DNA of 40,697 nucleotides from Clostridiaceae bacterium. GTDB lineage: Bacteria; Bacillota; Clostridia; Oscillospirales; Acutalibacteraceae. The notes under the pieces were generated by a model. The model did not search any database, was not told where the DNA came from, and saw nothing but the letters and a program-made list of their open reading frames with translations. Location: NCBI GenBank assembly GCA_016297645.1, contig JAEDGF010000006.1:1-40697 (forward strand), written 5' to 3'. A program made the translations under genes and the position numbers. Within the stretch, counting starts at the first letter, position 1. Each line of letters starts with the position of its first letter. This document shows positions 1 through 8,481 of the stretch, piece after piece.

Positions 1-48
1 GTGCCGAAAAGGGGCACTGACGGGCGACATGGGTTTGAATCCCGTCAG
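1..48 (-). other. Two adjacent hairpins just after dxr, at window edge
   Basis: Bases 17-24 (CTGACGGG) and 41-48 (CCCGTCAG) form a perfect 8-bp inverted repeat around a 16-nt loop, and its upstream arm contains the dxr stop codon. Bases 1-5 (GTGCC) and 13-17 (GGCAC) form a second 5-bp hairpin. On the minus strand the first hairpin is followed only by a short T4 stretch, so a terminator is possible but weak. The next gene after dxr in this cluster is normally an RseP-type protease; its start is not seen in the 44 bases available. Confidence 0.35.
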
Positions 49-1199
49 CCTATGCCGAGTGAAGAATGCACGGCAGTTCGTGCAAGCTTGTCGACCTCAA
101 AGACATCTTCGAGTGTAAAATCAGTTTTATCCGGTGTTACCTTAAAGGCGGTGCGGATCGCCTTGGGAATATCATTGAAGCCTATCTTTCCCTCGCGGAA
201 AAGGCGATTTGCTTCTTCGTTTGCAGAATTTACCGCCGCCGGGAACAGTCCGCCCTTGCCGATTGCCTCTTTGCAGATATTAAGGCAGTCAAAGGTTTCG
301 TAATCCGGCTTATAGAACGAGAGGGAGGCTACCTCGGCAAGGTCAAGCTCCTTTACCGGGGACGGGAAACGCTCGGGATAGGTGAGCGCATACTGGATAG
401 GTATCCTCATATCCGAAACACCGAGCTGTGCCACTACGGAATTATCGTCATATTCTACCATTGAATGTATTATGCTCTCGCGGTGAACAAGTATGTCAAT
501 TTTTTCGGGTGCAACGCCGAACAGAAAATGTGCTTCGATAAGCTCCAAGCCCTTGTTGAACATTGTGGCGCAGTCAATTGTTATTTTTGCGCCCATTTTC
601 CAAGTGGGATGTCTGAGCGCGTCGGCTGCCGTCACGGTTTGCAGCTGTTCGCGGGTCATGCCGAAGAACGGACCGCCGGACGCCGTCAGAATGAGCTTTT
701 TAAGTGCGCCGTTAGTCGGTCTGCCTTCAAGACACTGGAAAATTGCCGAGTGCTCGGAGTCGACCGGGAGTATTCTCACGCCGTTGTTTTTCGCAGCGTC
801 AAGAACGAGTTTTCCGCCGGCTACAAGCGCTTCTTTATTGGCAAGGGCAAGAGTTTTTTTTGCGTTGAGCGCGGTCATTGCCGGACGAAGTCCCGCAAGA
901 CCTACAATTGCGTCAATGACCGTATCCGCTTCCTGCTGAGCGGCACATTCGCAGACACCCTCGATACCGGACAGAACGCGTATGTCCGTGTCGGCAAGGC
1001 GTATTTTTAAATCGGCAGCGGCTTTTTCGTCCGCCATTGCCGCTGTTTTGGGTTTGAATTTTCGTGCCTGTTTTTCAACTGACGCACTGTCGGTGTTTGC
1101 CGCAAGTGCACAGACCTCGTACCCGGCTTTTTCGCACACATCAAGGGACTGAATCCCGATAGAGCCTGTCGAGCCGAGCAGTGATATCTTTTTTTTCAT
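45..1199 (-). CDS. dxr: 1-deoxy-D-xylulose 5-phosphate reductoisomerase
   Basis: The product is the cytosolic NADPH-dependent enzyme that converts 1-deoxy-D-xylulose 5-phosphate to 2-C-methyl-D-erythritol 4-phosphate, the committed step of the MEP isoprenoid pathway. The 384-residue length fits the family. Visible motifs are the dinucleotide-binding loop GSTGSIG (9-15), NKE (121-123), the metal-binding DSEH (147-150), SGG (174-176), HPTWKMG (197-203) and HRESIIHS (239-246), all as expected for an active enzyme. It lies 21 bases downstream of cdsA and closes the pyrH-frr-uppS-cdsA-dxr series on the same strand, so it is almost certainly cotranscribed. It supplies precursors that UppS, two genes upstream, elongates to the undecaprenyl carrier. 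The gene appears complete, ending 44 bases from the window edge. Confidence 0.97.
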   Translation of the reverse strand: MKKKISLLGSTGSIGIQSLDVCEKAGYEVCALAANTDSASVEKQARKFKPKTAAMADEKAAADLKIRLADTDIRVLSGIEGVCECAAQQEADTVIDAIVGLAGLRPAMTALNAKKTLALANKEALVAGGKLVLDAAKNNGVRILPVDSEHSAIFQCLEGRPTNGALKKLILTASGGPFFGMTREQLQTVTAADALRHPTWKMGAKITIDCATMFNKGLELIEAHFLFGVAPEKIDILVHRESIIHSMVEYDDNSVVAQLGVSDMRIPIQYALTYPERFPSPVKELDLAEVASLSFYKPDYETFDCLNICKEAIGKGGLFPAAVNSANEEANRLFREGKIGFNDIPKAIRTAFKVTPDKTDFTLEDVFEVDKLARTAVHSSLGIG

Positions 1200-1220
1200 T
1201 TTATTATCACCGTTTTGCCG

Positions 1221-2066
1221 TTAAATATGATAGATGAGAACCAAGAGGGAATAAAGCGTCGGGAATACGAACAGCGACGAATCAAATCTGTCCATTATTC
1301 CGCCGTGTCCCGGCAGAATGTTTCCGAAATCCTTTATGCCGCGGCTTCTTTTTATTGTTGATGCCGCAAGGTCGCCGAATATGCTTATCGCCGAGAGTGC
1401 GAAGGCGCACACTATCGTTTCCCACAACTTTATTGTAGGCGAGAGGTTAAATTTTGCCTTAAAAATATAGTATACTCCTATGCAGAACAGGGTGTTGCCG
1501 ACAACTCCGCCGACTGCTCCCTCGATGGTCTTATTCGGGCTTATTGTCGGAGCAAGCTTATGCTTACCGAAGGCTTTTCCCGCAAACAGTGCAAAGCCGT
1601 CGGTGAGCCATGAACACAAAAAAGCGAGAATAATGAAAAATACGCCGTCCGATTTTGTGAAATCTTTGGTGTCGAGCTTATAAACATCCCTGAACAGTAT
1701 TGCGCATGAGAGCGATGCCGGAATAAGAGTTGCCGAGAACATCGCGCAGACTACATTCTGAAACGGCAGGTTTTTGTGATCGAGAACCATTATGATAAGG
1801 CAGACGAGAATAAACGCCGTTATGACCGGGAACAGCGGAACGCTTATTTTGTCCTTGTAGTCCGCATACAGAATAACACACGCGGACGACAAAAGGCACA
1901 GTGTACGGAATACAATGTTTTTTATGTCAAAAACTTTAAGCATTTCATATGTAGCTATCATCGAAACAATGCTCAAAACAATCGAATAAACGGGTGTGTA
2001 CATTGTAAACAACCATGCAACGGCAACGCCTATGCCTATTGCCGCCGTAATAAGACGCTTTTTCAT
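1221..2066 (-). CDS. cdsA: Phosphatidate cytidylyltransferase
   Basis: This integral membrane enzyme makes CDP-diacylglycerol from phosphatidate and CTP, the branch point for anionic phospholipids. The C-terminal half carries the family signature: SxxKRxxxxKD, then LPGHGG and DR, in the stretch ending ...GHGGIMDRFDS. The N-terminal half consists of alternating hydrophobic segments, about seven to eight in all. The open frame extends 20 codons further upstream (to 2126), but the ATG at 2066 is preferred. It is preceded by AGAAAGGA at suitable spacing and begins MKKRLITAAIG, leading straight into the first membrane helix, whereas the extension reads as an unlikely Phe/Lys-rich leader. The product is 281 residues, a usual length. 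It sits 90 bases after uppS in the same operon. Confidence 0.94.
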   Translation of the reverse strand: MKKRLITAAIGIGVAVAWLFTMYTPVYSIVLSIVSMIATYEMLKVFDIKNIVFRTLCLLSSACVILYADYKDKISVPLFPVITAFILVCLIIMVLDHKNLPFQNVVCAMFSATLIPASLSCAILFRDVYKLDTKDFTKSDGVFFIILAFLCSWLTDGFALFAGKAFGKHKLAPTISPNKTIEGAVGGVVGNTLFCIGVYYIFKAKFNLSPTIKLWETIVCAFALSAISIFGDLAASTIKRSRGIKDFGNILPGHGGIMDRFDSSLFVFPTLYSLLVLIYHI

Positions 2067-2156
2067 ATTTTTTCCTTTCTTGGGATAAAAAAATCCAAAA
2101 AACCGAAAAGGACCAATGCATAACAATTTCTGCCGGCAAAGGTCCGTTTCTTCGAA

Positions 2157-2882
2157 TTATATTCCGCCGAAGCGGCGGTTTCTTTTTTCGTATGCAAGCA
2201 GTGCCTTGTCGAGATCGTCCGTTGTAAAATCCGGCCACAACACGTCGGAGTACCAAAACTCCGCATATGCCGACTGCCAAAGCAGGAAATTGGACAGACG
2301 CTGCTCACCGCTCGGTCTGATGACCAGATCGACGGGCGGTTGATCGGAGGTATAAAGTCCGGCGGAAATGTCGTCAAGGCTTATTTCATCGGGGGACAAT
2401 TCTCCCGAACGAACCCTTTGTGCAATCTTTTTTACACTGTGGAGGATCTCCTGCTGACCGCCGTAGTTTACGGCAATGTTCAGGTTTACCTTCGACATTT
2501 CTTTTGTTGCGTCCTCAATATAGTCCATCATATATTGGAGCTCGGGCGAGAGAGCCGCACGGTCGCCGAGAAAGCGAAGGCGTATCCCTTTTTCGAGGTT
2601 CTCGTCAAGGCGTTCGCGCGCTTCTTCGAGATACTCGTAAAAAAGCTGCATTATCGCGTCCACTTCGTTCTGCGGGCGCGCCCAGTTTTCGGTTGAAAAT
2701 GCATAAAACGAAATGTGGCTTATGCCGAGATTACCCGCGTATTCGCCGATTTTCCGAAAGGTTTTCGCACCCTCGATATGTCCCTTGCTTCGTTCAAGTC
2801 CGCGTTTTTTTGCCCATCTGCCGTTGCCGTCCATTATTATACCGATATGCGACGGCAGGACGGAAAAGTCGCTTTTTTCCAT
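2157..2882 (-). CDS. uppS: Isoprenyl transferase (undecaprenyl diphosphate synthase)
   Basis: This is a cis-prenyltransferase that condenses isopentenyl diphosphate onto farnesyl diphosphate to give undecaprenyl diphosphate, the lipid carrier for peptidoglycan and other wall polymers. The 241 residues include the start of the family fold, IIMDGNGRWAKKRG (15-28, catalytic Asp18), the SFYAFSTENW segment, and RPSGEQRLSNFLLWQ near the C-terminus. Most relatives read RTSGE or RTGGE at the last site, so the Pro here is a minor variation. The start codon follows the frr stop by a single base (TAA-A-ATG), which implies translational coupling. No strong separate ribosome binding site is seen, consistent with coupling. 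Confidence 0.96.
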   Translation of the reverse strand: MEKSDFSVLPSHIGIIMDGNGRWAKKRGLERSKGHIEGAKTFRKIGEYAGNLGISHISFYAFSTENWARPQNEVDAIMQLFYEYLEEARERLDENLEKGIRLRFLGDRAALSPELQYMMDYIEDATKEMSKVNLNIAVNYGGQQEILHSVKKIAQRVRSGELSPDEISLDDISAGLYTSDQPPVDLVIRPSGEQRLSNFLLWQSAYAEFWYSDVLWPDFTTDDLDKALLAYEKRNRRFGGI

Positions 2883-2883
2883 T

Positions 2884-3438
2884 TTATATTTCCATTATTT
2901 CCGCTTCTTTTTCAGCGGCTACCGAGTCGACCTGCTTTACAAAGTCGTCGGTTATTTTCTGTATCTTTGTTTCGCCGTTTTTGAGATCGTCCTCGGTTAT
3001 CTCCGAAGCCTTTTTCTTGGCTTTGAGCTTTTCGAGAGAATCTCTGCGGATGTTTCTTATTGCGATTTTGGAGCTTTCCGCAAGGTTTTTGACATCCTTA
3101 ACAAGCTGCTTTCTGCGCTCCTCGGTGAGAGGGGGGAAGGTAAGGCGGATAACAATGCCGTCATTCTGCGGATTTATGCCGATGTCGGATGCGAGAATGG
3201 CTTTTTCGATAAGTTTAAGTGAGCTTTTGTCCCACGGCTGAATGGTGAGAATTCTCGCTTCGGTGACATTTACTGCCGCCATCTGATTTATGGGAGTGGG
3301 AACGCCCCAGTAGTCGACCTTTATGGGGTCTAAAACGGCGGCGCTGGCTCTGCCTGCGCGAATTGCGCCGTACTCATATTTAAGGGACGCTATCGTTTTG
3401 GTCATTTTTTCGGTTGTTGCATCAAATACTGCTTTCAT
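2884..3438 (-). CDS. frr: Ribosome recycling factor
   Basis: With EF-G, this protein splits the post-termination ribosome so that subunits can be reused. It is 184 residues, the standard length, and shows the family pattern: N-terminal helix with EYGAIRAGRASAAVLDPIKVDYWG, the VNVTEARILTIQPWDKS beta segment, GINPQNDGIVIRLTFPPLTEERRK, and a long C-terminal helical arm. The ribosome binding site GGAGG lies 8 bases before the ATG. It is 22 bases downstream of pyrH, the arrangement conserved in most Firmicutes, and overlaps the control region of uppS. Confidence 0.98.
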   Translation of the reverse strand: MKAVFDATTEKMTKTIASLKYEYGAIRAGRASAAVLDPIKVDYWGVPTPINQMAAVNVTEARILTIQPWDKSSLKLIEKAILASDIGINPQNDGIVIRLTFPPLTEERRKQLVKDVKNLAESSKIAIRNIRRDSLEKLKAKKKASEITEDDLKNGETKIQKITDDFVKQVDSVAAEKEAEIMEI

Positions 3439-3460
3439 GTTAAGTGCCTCCGTCTTTAAA

Positions 3461-4171
3461 TTATTTTACATTGACTACTGTTCCGATTTTTTCGCCGAGA
3501 ACAGCTTTTTTAATATTTTCGGGATCGTTGAGATTGAAAACAAGTACGGGCATATTGCTGTTCTGTGCGAGTGCAGCCGCCGTATTATCCATAACTCCGA
3601 GGTGCATTTCAAGGAGCTTGTCGTGCGTTACGGTATCGAATTTGACAGCGTCCGGGTATTTGTTGGGGTCTTTATCGAACACACCGTCGACATTTGTTGC
3701 TTTGAAGAAAATGTCCGCGCCGATTTCCGCAGCTCTGAGCGCCGCGCCGGAGTCGGTGCTGAAAAACGGACTGCCCGTGCCGCATCCGAAAATAACGATG
3801 CTGCCGTTTTCCATGAGCTTTACAGCCTTGTCTTTATTAAACGGCTCTGCGACTCTCTGAATGTCGAGCGCCGTCATAACGACTGCGTCGTTGCCGCACT
3901 GAATAAGGGATTCCTGCAAAGCGAGCGAGTTCATGACGGTTGCGAGCATTCCCATGTGGTCGGCTCTTGTTCTGTCCATGTCGCCGCTTGAACGGCCGCG
4001 CCAGAAGTTGCCGCCGCCGACGACGATTCCGATCTGAACGCCCATGTCGGCGCATTCCTTTATTACTTTGCAGACGGAATTGACCATGTCGAAATCAAGT
4101 CCCGTGCCCTTTTCTCCGGCAAGGACTTCGCCGCTGAGTTTCAGCAGAATTCTTTTATAAACAGGTTTCAT
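3461..4171 (-). CDS. pyrH: UMP kinase
   Basis: This amino-acid-kinase-fold enzyme phosphorylates UMP to UDP and is essential for pyrimidine nucleotides and cell-wall sugar nucleotides. Motifs include KLSGEVLAG at the N-terminus, VVGGGNFWRG (phosphate-binding glycines), DHMGMLATVMNSLALQ and FFSTDSGAALRAAEI-type substrate contacts, then KATNVDGVFDKDP. The frame is open to a TTG at 4183, but the ATG at 4171 is chosen: it has an ideal GGAGG just upstream, and that TTG is itself part of the Shine-Dalgarno region. The product is 236 residues. It is first in its operon, behind the promoter at 4199-4227. Note that pyrR and uraA, also pyrimidine genes, lie elsewhere in the window. Confidence 0.96.
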   Translation of the reverse strand: MKPVYKRILLKLSGEVLAGEKGTGLDFDMVNSVCKVIKECADMGVQIGIVVGGGNFWRGRSSGDMDRTRADHMGMLATVMNSLALQESLIQCGNDAVVMTALDIQRVAEPFNKDKAVKLMENGSIVIFGCGTGSPFFSTDSGAALRAAEIGADIFFKATNVDGVFDKDPNKYPDAVKFDTVTHDKLLEMHLGVMDNTAAALAQNSNMPVLVFNLNDPENIKKAVLGEKIGTVVNVK

Positions 4172-4198
4172 ATTTTCCTCCAAAATTATTCTATATGT

Positions 4199-4227
4199 AT
4201 TTTACTGTATTTAATCGTTTATGTAAA
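4199..4227 (-). promoter_or_regulatory. Sigma-A promoter of the pyrH operon
   Basis: Read on the minus strand: TTTACA (4227-4222), a 17-base spacer, TAAAAT (4204-4199). The predicted transcript start is about 4191, giving a short leader that includes the GGAGG of pyrH. It is divergent from the promoter at 4245-4272, only 17 bases away, so the two may compete or share regulation. Confidence 0.75.
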
Positions 4228-4244
4228 GTAAAAAAATATAAAAC

Positions 4245-4272
4245 TTGACTATTTTTTTGATTTTGGTATAAT
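4245..4272 (+). promoter_or_regulatory. Sigma-A promoter of the sugar kinase gene
   Basis: TTGACT (4245-4250), a 16-base spacer and TATAAT (4267-4272), with a TG dinucleotide one base upstream of the -10 (extended -10). It is followed by GGAGGA and the GTG start of the kinase at 4308. Confidence 0.85.
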
Positions 4273-4307
4273 TTTCGTGAGCATTCTTTTTAACGGAGGA
4301 GAACAAA

Positions 4308-5435
4308 GTGTATACCCAAAAAGAGATTACGGATATTCTTTTCAACTTTTCGATTGCCGTGAAATTTATTTCTTACGCGCCGCTTGACGACGGACATATA
4401 AACGATACCTTCAAGGTCACTTACAATGTCGGCGGAAAGGAGCTTCACCACCTCTTGCAGCGCATAAATACGGATGTATTCAAGCAGCCCGATGTGCTTA
4501 TGGCAAATGTCGGCTATGTTACTTCTTTTCTTCGTGACAAGATTATCGCTTCCGGCGGTAATCCCGAGCGCGAAACGCTGTACTGCAAGCCTTGCAAGGA
4601 CGGCAAAAAATATTACATCGACCCCAAGGGCAAGGTGTGGCGTCTTTATAACTTCGTAGAGGACAGCTTTTCCTATAACTCGATAGAATCGCCCGAGGTT
4701 TTCTACCGCGCCGGACAGGCGTTCGGGCAGTTCCAGCGCCAGCTCTCCGATTTCCCTATTGAAAGCCTTGCCGAAACGATTCCCGATTTTCACAATACGG
4801 CAAAAAGATACCATAATCTCGTGGTTAGCATCGAGAAAAACGCTTCGGGCAGAGCCGTTTGCGCCGCGCCCGAGATCGAGTTTGCCCGTCAGCGCCGCAA
4901 CGAAACATATATTCTTACGGGAAAAGCCGAGATAGGCGATTTGCCCATAAGAGTTACTCATAACGATACGAAGCTCAATAATGTGCTTTTTGACAAAAAG
5001 ACAAACACCCCCATTTGCGTTGTTGACCTCGACACCGTAATGCCCGGCTTGTCCGTTTACGACTTTGGCGACGCGATAAGATACGGAGCAAACACCGCTG
5101 CGGAGGATGAAAAGGATATCTCCAAGGTGTCACTTGATATAAATCTCTACGAGCAGTATGTTCGCGGTTTTCTTTCGACTGCCGGCGAGAGCCTTACCGC
5201 CGAGGAGGTCGCCTGTATGCCGCTGTCCGCAAAGATAATGACGCTTGAATGCGGAATGCGTTTTCTTACCGACTATATTGACGGCGATGTTTATTTCAAG
5301 ACAGCGTATAAGGAACATAATCTTGTCCGCTGCCGTACGCAGTTTGCGCTTGTCGCCGATATGGAAAAGAAATTCGATGAAATGCTGGAAATAACCGCGA
5401 GAGCGTATTCCGAAATCTGCGGAAAGACAATATAA
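4308..5435 (+). CDS. APH-fold sugar kinase, NahK-like
   Basis: This is a cytosolic kinase of the aminoglycoside-phosphotransferase fold. It resembles the N-acetylhexosamine 1-kinase group, which phosphorylates GalNAc/GlcNAc at C1 during mucin and milk-glycan salvage. The catalytic loop reads THNDTKLNNVLFD, with His218-Asn-Asp220 and the metal-binding Asn, and is followed by VVDLDTVMPG, whose first aspartates replace the DFG-type metal ligand. The GTG start is supported by GGAGGA 7-8 bases upstream and a clear promoter. The gene stands alone between two divergent/convergent units and ends at a bidirectional terminator. A role in hexosamine salvage would suit the sialidase- and alpha-galactosidase-rich region nearby, but the substrate is inferred. 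Other APH-like kinases (choline or homoserine type) are less likely because of the LDTVMPG motif. Confidence 0.75.
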   Translation: MYTQKEITDILFNFSIAVKFISYAPLDDGHINDTFKVTYNVGGKELHHLLQRINTDVFKQPDVLMANVGYVTSFLRDKIIASGGNPERETLYCKPCKDGKKYYIDPKGKVWRLYNFVEDSFSYNSIESPEVFYRAGQAFGQFQRQLSDFPIESLAETIPDFHNTAKRYHNLVVSIEKNASGRAVCAAPEIEFARQRRNETYILTGKAEIGDLPIRVTHNDTKLNNVLFDKKTNTPICVVDLDTVMPGLSVYDFGDAIRYGANTAAEDEKDISKVSLDINLYEQYVRGFLSTAGESLTAEEVACMPLSAKIMTLECGMRFLTDYIDGDVYFKTAYKEHNLVRCRTQFALVADMEKKFDEMLEITARAYSEICGKTI

Positions 5436-5454
5436 AACGAATAAAGCCAAACGA

Positions 5455-5500
5455 AAAAAGGGAGCCTGACGACCGAACGGAAATCAGGCTCTCTTATTAT
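5455..5500. terminator. Bidirectional intrinsic terminator
   Basis: GAGCCTGA (5462-5469) pairs with TCAGGCTC (5484-5491) around a 14-nt loop. The plus strand continues TCTTATTATTT; the minus strand continues CCTTTTTT. It therefore ends both the kinase (plus) and the cysteine-rich gene (minus), and is stronger for the latter. Confidence 0.85.
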
Positions 5501-5510
5501 TTGCGTTTTC

Positions 5511-6371
5511 TTATCTGCCGCATCCGCATGACGGTGTGAAGCCGTCAGTGCCTGCATTTTCGGCAGCAGCGGCAGCCGCATTTTCGTTGGGCGGGAAGAA
5601 TTCCGAAACGGGGAAGCGGATTTTGCGGAACGAGTCGCACGGGCTTTCCGTGTCGCAGGAGCATTCCTTGGAGGGCATACAGAAATCATATGCCGGGATG
5701 AGCATCTGAACATCTCTTTCGAGCTGTACTATCGAGAAAACGCCGATGGTCACGCGGACAGCTTTGTTGGTACTCTGAGGACCGAAGTTGCCGTTGAATA
5801 CTCTCCTGATTCCGAGGGGGATTCCGTTTTCGGCATCGGGGATGTTGTTGCAGCAGTCGCAGGGGCGGCAAATGCGTGCGTCAAGGCAGAGAGGTTCGGC
5901 GACCTGCACCTTCACGCGCGGATTCGTGGAGGTTGCCGGGAACTGCATATCTATTTCACTCGAATACTCCGAGGAAAAGACCTTGACACTTCCTTCACTT
6001 CCGTACAGAATGCATTTTTTCGAGAAAACGCACAGTCCGTAAACCGTCTGGGGCGGTGCGGAGGGTGAGGTGTACGCGTCGAGTGCGACCATGAAGAAGA
6101 AGGTGATGTCAACGGAATAGTAACCTCTGTTAAAGGGGACTTTTTCTATTTCGGTGAAAACATTGATGACTTCGCAGCCTCTGCATCTTACGGTCGATGC
6201 AGCGTCGATCTGTGCCTGTGCCGCGTCGGTGAAATACACGCGCAGGTCGCTTAAACAGTCTTTGTCGGCACATGAGTCATAAACGCGCGGAGTGTCTATG
6301 CAGACCGCTTCGTTTATGCGCCGAGTGCAGCCGTCACTGCTGGTTAAATTGTTTTGGATAATATCGGGCAT
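5511..6371 (-). CDS. Cysteine-rich conserved clostridial protein, function unknown
   Basis: The product has 286 residues and 19 cysteines, with clusters at 34/39, 63/66, a CxxCDCC-type group in the middle, four Cys near CMPSKECSCD, and a Gly-Cys-rich tail ending SCGCGR. There is no signal peptide or membrane segment. The N-terminal pattern CIDTPRVYDSC-DKDCLSDLRVYF and the later VPFNRGYYSVDITFFF recall a family I believe is widespread in spore-forming Clostridia and usually left as hypothetical. A spore-coat or exosporium role is possible by analogy with other cysteine-rich coat proteins, but nothing here proves it. The start is well supported by AGGAGG 7 bases before the ATG. The gene is monocistronic between two terminators. 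An Ala-rich run (AAAAAAENAG) near the C-terminus looks like a linker before the final Cys motif. Confidence 0.8.
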   Translation of the reverse strand: MPDIIQNNLTSSDGCTRRINEAVCIDTPRVYDSCADKDCLSDLRVYFTDAAQAQIDAASTVRCRGCEVINVFTEIEKVPFNRGYYSVDITFFFMVALDAYTSPSAPPQTVYGLCVFSKKCILYGSEGSVKVFSSEYSSEIDMQFPATSTNPRVKVQVAEPLCLDARICRPCDCCNNIPDAENGIPLGIRRVFNGNFGPQSTNKAVRVTIGVFSIVQLERDVQMLIPAYDFCMPSKECSCDTESPCDSFRKIRFPVSEFFPPNENAAAAAAENAGTDGFTPSCGCGR

Positions 6372-6490
6372 GGGTTGACCTCCTGTGAAAATATGTGAAA
6401 TCCGAAAACTTCAATACATCATACGCCCACGGGGTGAAAATGTTACCCGGAATGCTGCTGTCAGAATAAATCGACAATTTCCGTAAATAG

Positions 6491-6536
6491 AAAAGAGGCT
6501 GTAAAAACCGAGTTCTTACAGCCCCTTTTGAGATTT
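6491..6536 (-). terminator. Intrinsic terminator after nhaC
   Basis: On the minus strand GGCTGTAA (6523-6516) pairs with TTACAGCC (6504-6497), followed by TCTTTTCTATTT. A plus-strand T-tract is also present (CCTTTTGAGATTTTTT), so it may work both ways. It lies 24 bases past the antiporter stop codon. Confidence 0.85.
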
Positions 6537-6559
6537 TTTCTATACTTTTATTCAGACTT

Positions 6560-8425
6560 TTATTTTGCAGCCTTTGTCGCAGCCGTCTTCTTGGACGAAA
6601 CCTTGTGTATTACAAGAAGTGTTCCTATCATAAGAACGATCGCAATCGGAAGAACAATGAACCAGTTGGGAACAAAGCCCGCAATTATGTAAGATACGAA
6701 CGAAACGCCTGCAACGGTGAGCGCGTAGGGAAGCTGCGTTTTGACATGGTTGATGTGATCACACTGCGCACCGGCGGACGCCATGATGGTGGTGTCGGAA
6801 ATTGGGGAGCAGTGGTCGCCGCAAACGGCACCTGCCATACAGGCGGAGATCGCAACGATCGTGATCGGCTCGCCTGCCGAGAAAACGCTGAGAACTATCG
6901 GAATAAGAATACCGAATGTACCCCATGATGTGCCGGTCGCGAAGGAGAGTCCGACTGCGATAGCGAAGATTATAGCAGGAAGGAAGTTCTCAAATGCACC
7001 TGCCGAGCTTTCGATAAGCTGCGAAATGAATATCTTTGCGCCGAGTGAATCCGTCATAGCTTTAAGTGTCCATGCGCAGGCAAGGATCATTATAGCCGGA
7101 ACCATGGCCTTGAAGCCATCGGGAAGTCCGCCCATTATGTCGGAGAAGGACATTGTGCGTCTTATAAGGAAGTAAATGACGGTTATCATAAGTGTAACGA
7201 ATGCACCGAGCGAAAGACCTACGGAAGCGTCGGAATTCGAGAAAGCGTCGATAAAGTTCTCGCCGGAGAAGAATCCGCCGGAATATATCATTCCGATAAT
7301 GCAGCAGATTATGAGAACAACAATGGGCAGAACGAGGTCGATGACCTTTCCTTTGGGGTTGACTTCCGCGTCGCTTGTGTCCTCATGCTTGCCGGTGGTG
7401 AAGATGTCACCGTTGTTGACAGCGTTGAACTCATGCTTTACCATCGGACCGTAGTCGAGGTTTGTAAAGGCAAGGAAGAACATCATAAGTATTGTAAGAA
7501 CCGCGTAGAAGTTGTAGGGGATAGCGCTTACGAAAAGGCTTATGCCGTTTTCCGCACCTGCACCGCGTGCAAAGCCCGCAACGGCAGCCGCCCACGAAGA
7601 AATGGGAGCTATTATGCAGATGGGAGCTGCGGTAGCGTCAATGAGGTAAGAGAGCTTGGCTCTTGAAATCTTGTGACCGTCGCATACGGGACGCATGACA
7701 GAACCGACGGTAAGGCAGTTGAAATAGTCGTCAATAAAGATAAGTATTCCGAGAACGATAGTTGCACACTGTGCGCCGATTCTCGTTTTGATGTGCTTCG
7801 TAGCCCATCTGCCGAACGCTGCCGAGCCGCCTGCCTTGTTCATTATTGCAACAAGAGCGCCGAGCAGAACAAGGAACATAAGAATACCTACATTGTAGGA
7901 ATCGGCAATGTTTGCGACAAAGCCGTCGAGAACAACATGGGTGAGAGTCTTTTCAAAGTTGCCGCCGGCATAGATAACGCCGCCGACTACGATACCTATA
8001 ACAAGCGAAGAATAAACCTCTTTTGTTATAAGAGCGAGAACGATAGCTATTATAGGCGGAAGAAGCGCAAGGAAGGTTGCGTACGCCTTAACCGACTCGC
8101 GAACCTTTGCGATAGCCGTTTCTATGTGGCTTTTGAATTCGGGGTCGTTTTCAAGGTTGCCTGCGTAATTGTCTACGTAGGCCTGCGCGGAAACCTTGTC
8201 CGTAAGGTCGTATTCAACTGCGTCCTCGCCTTCACCTACGGTAAAGGCTGAACCTGTTTCGGCTGCTTCGGCTGTACCTACCGGGATATCTGCGGCGAGA
8301 ACTACCGCATCATCGGGGGAGGCTGCAACCTCGGGTGCAGCAAGTGAAAATACGGAACCGAGAATAAATGTGAGGATACACATTACTACTACGGCGTAGT
8401 ATTTTTTGTGAGTTTTTCTTCGCAT
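6560..8425 (-). CDS. nhaC: NhaC-type Na+/H+ antiporter with N-terminal extension
   Basis: This polytopic membrane antiporter of the NhaC/MleN family is expected to exchange Na+ (or a carboxylate/H+ pair) across the cytoplasmic membrane. The recognisable core begins near residue 110 with repeated hydrophobic helices and the motifs IFIDDYFNCLTVGSVMRP, DATAAPICIIAPISSWA, FATGTSWGTFGILIPI and CGDHCSPISDTTIMAS, all typical. At 621 residues it is longer than the usual 450-520. The extra part is a cleavable-looking signal (14-30), then about 75 acidic, Ala/Glu-rich residues predicted outside the membrane. AGGAGG lies 7 bases before the ATG, so the extension is translated. A consensus promoter lies 56 bases upstream and a terminator follows, so it is a single-gene unit. 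The transported carboxylate or cation cannot be read from the sequence. Confidence 0.9.
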   Translation of the reverse strand: MRRKTHKKYYAVVVMCILTFILGSVFSLAAPEVAASPDDAVVLAADIPVGTAEAAETGSAFTVGEGEDAVEYDLTDKVSAQAYVDNYAGNLENDPEFKSHIETAIAKVRESVKAYATFLALLPPIIAIVLALITKEVYSSLVIGIVVGGVIYAGGNFEKTLTHVVLDGFVANIADSYNVGILMFLVLLGALVAIMNKAGGSAAFGRWATKHIKTRIGAQCATIVLGILIFIDDYFNCLTVGSVMRPVCDGHKISRAKLSYLIDATAAPICIIAPISSWAAAVAGFARGAGAENGISLFVSAIPYNFYAVLTILMMFFLAFTNLDYGPMVKHEFNAVNNGDIFTTGKHEDTSDAEVNPKGKVIDLVLPIVVLIICCIIGMIYSGGFFSGENFIDAFSNSDASVGLSLGAFVTLMITVIYFLIRRTMSFSDIMGGLPDGFKAMVPAIMILACAWTLKAMTDSLGAKIFISQLIESSAGAFENFLPAIIFAIAVGLSFATGTSWGTFGILIPIVLSVFSAGEPITIVAISACMAGAVCGDHCSPISDTTIMASAGAQCDHINHVKTQLPYALTVAGVSFVSYIIAGFVPNWFIVLPIAIVLMIGTLLVIHKVSSKKTAATKAAK

Positions 8426-8481
8426 GGAAATTCCTCCTGTGCCGTCGCTTTACTGTGCGGCTGTATTAAAGCAATGACTAC

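Noticed and set aside
17..57. tRNA T-arm-like sequence (GGGTTTGAATCCC) near the left edge
   Set aside because: The loop has T instead of the invariant C56, no matching acceptor, D-arm or anticodon arm is seen in the available bases, and the acceptor would lie inside dxr. It is explained by the post-dxr inverted repeat.
2067..2126. N-terminal extension of CdsA
   Set aside because: The residues are a translation of the spacer containing the AAAGGA site; the ATG at 2066 is well placed.
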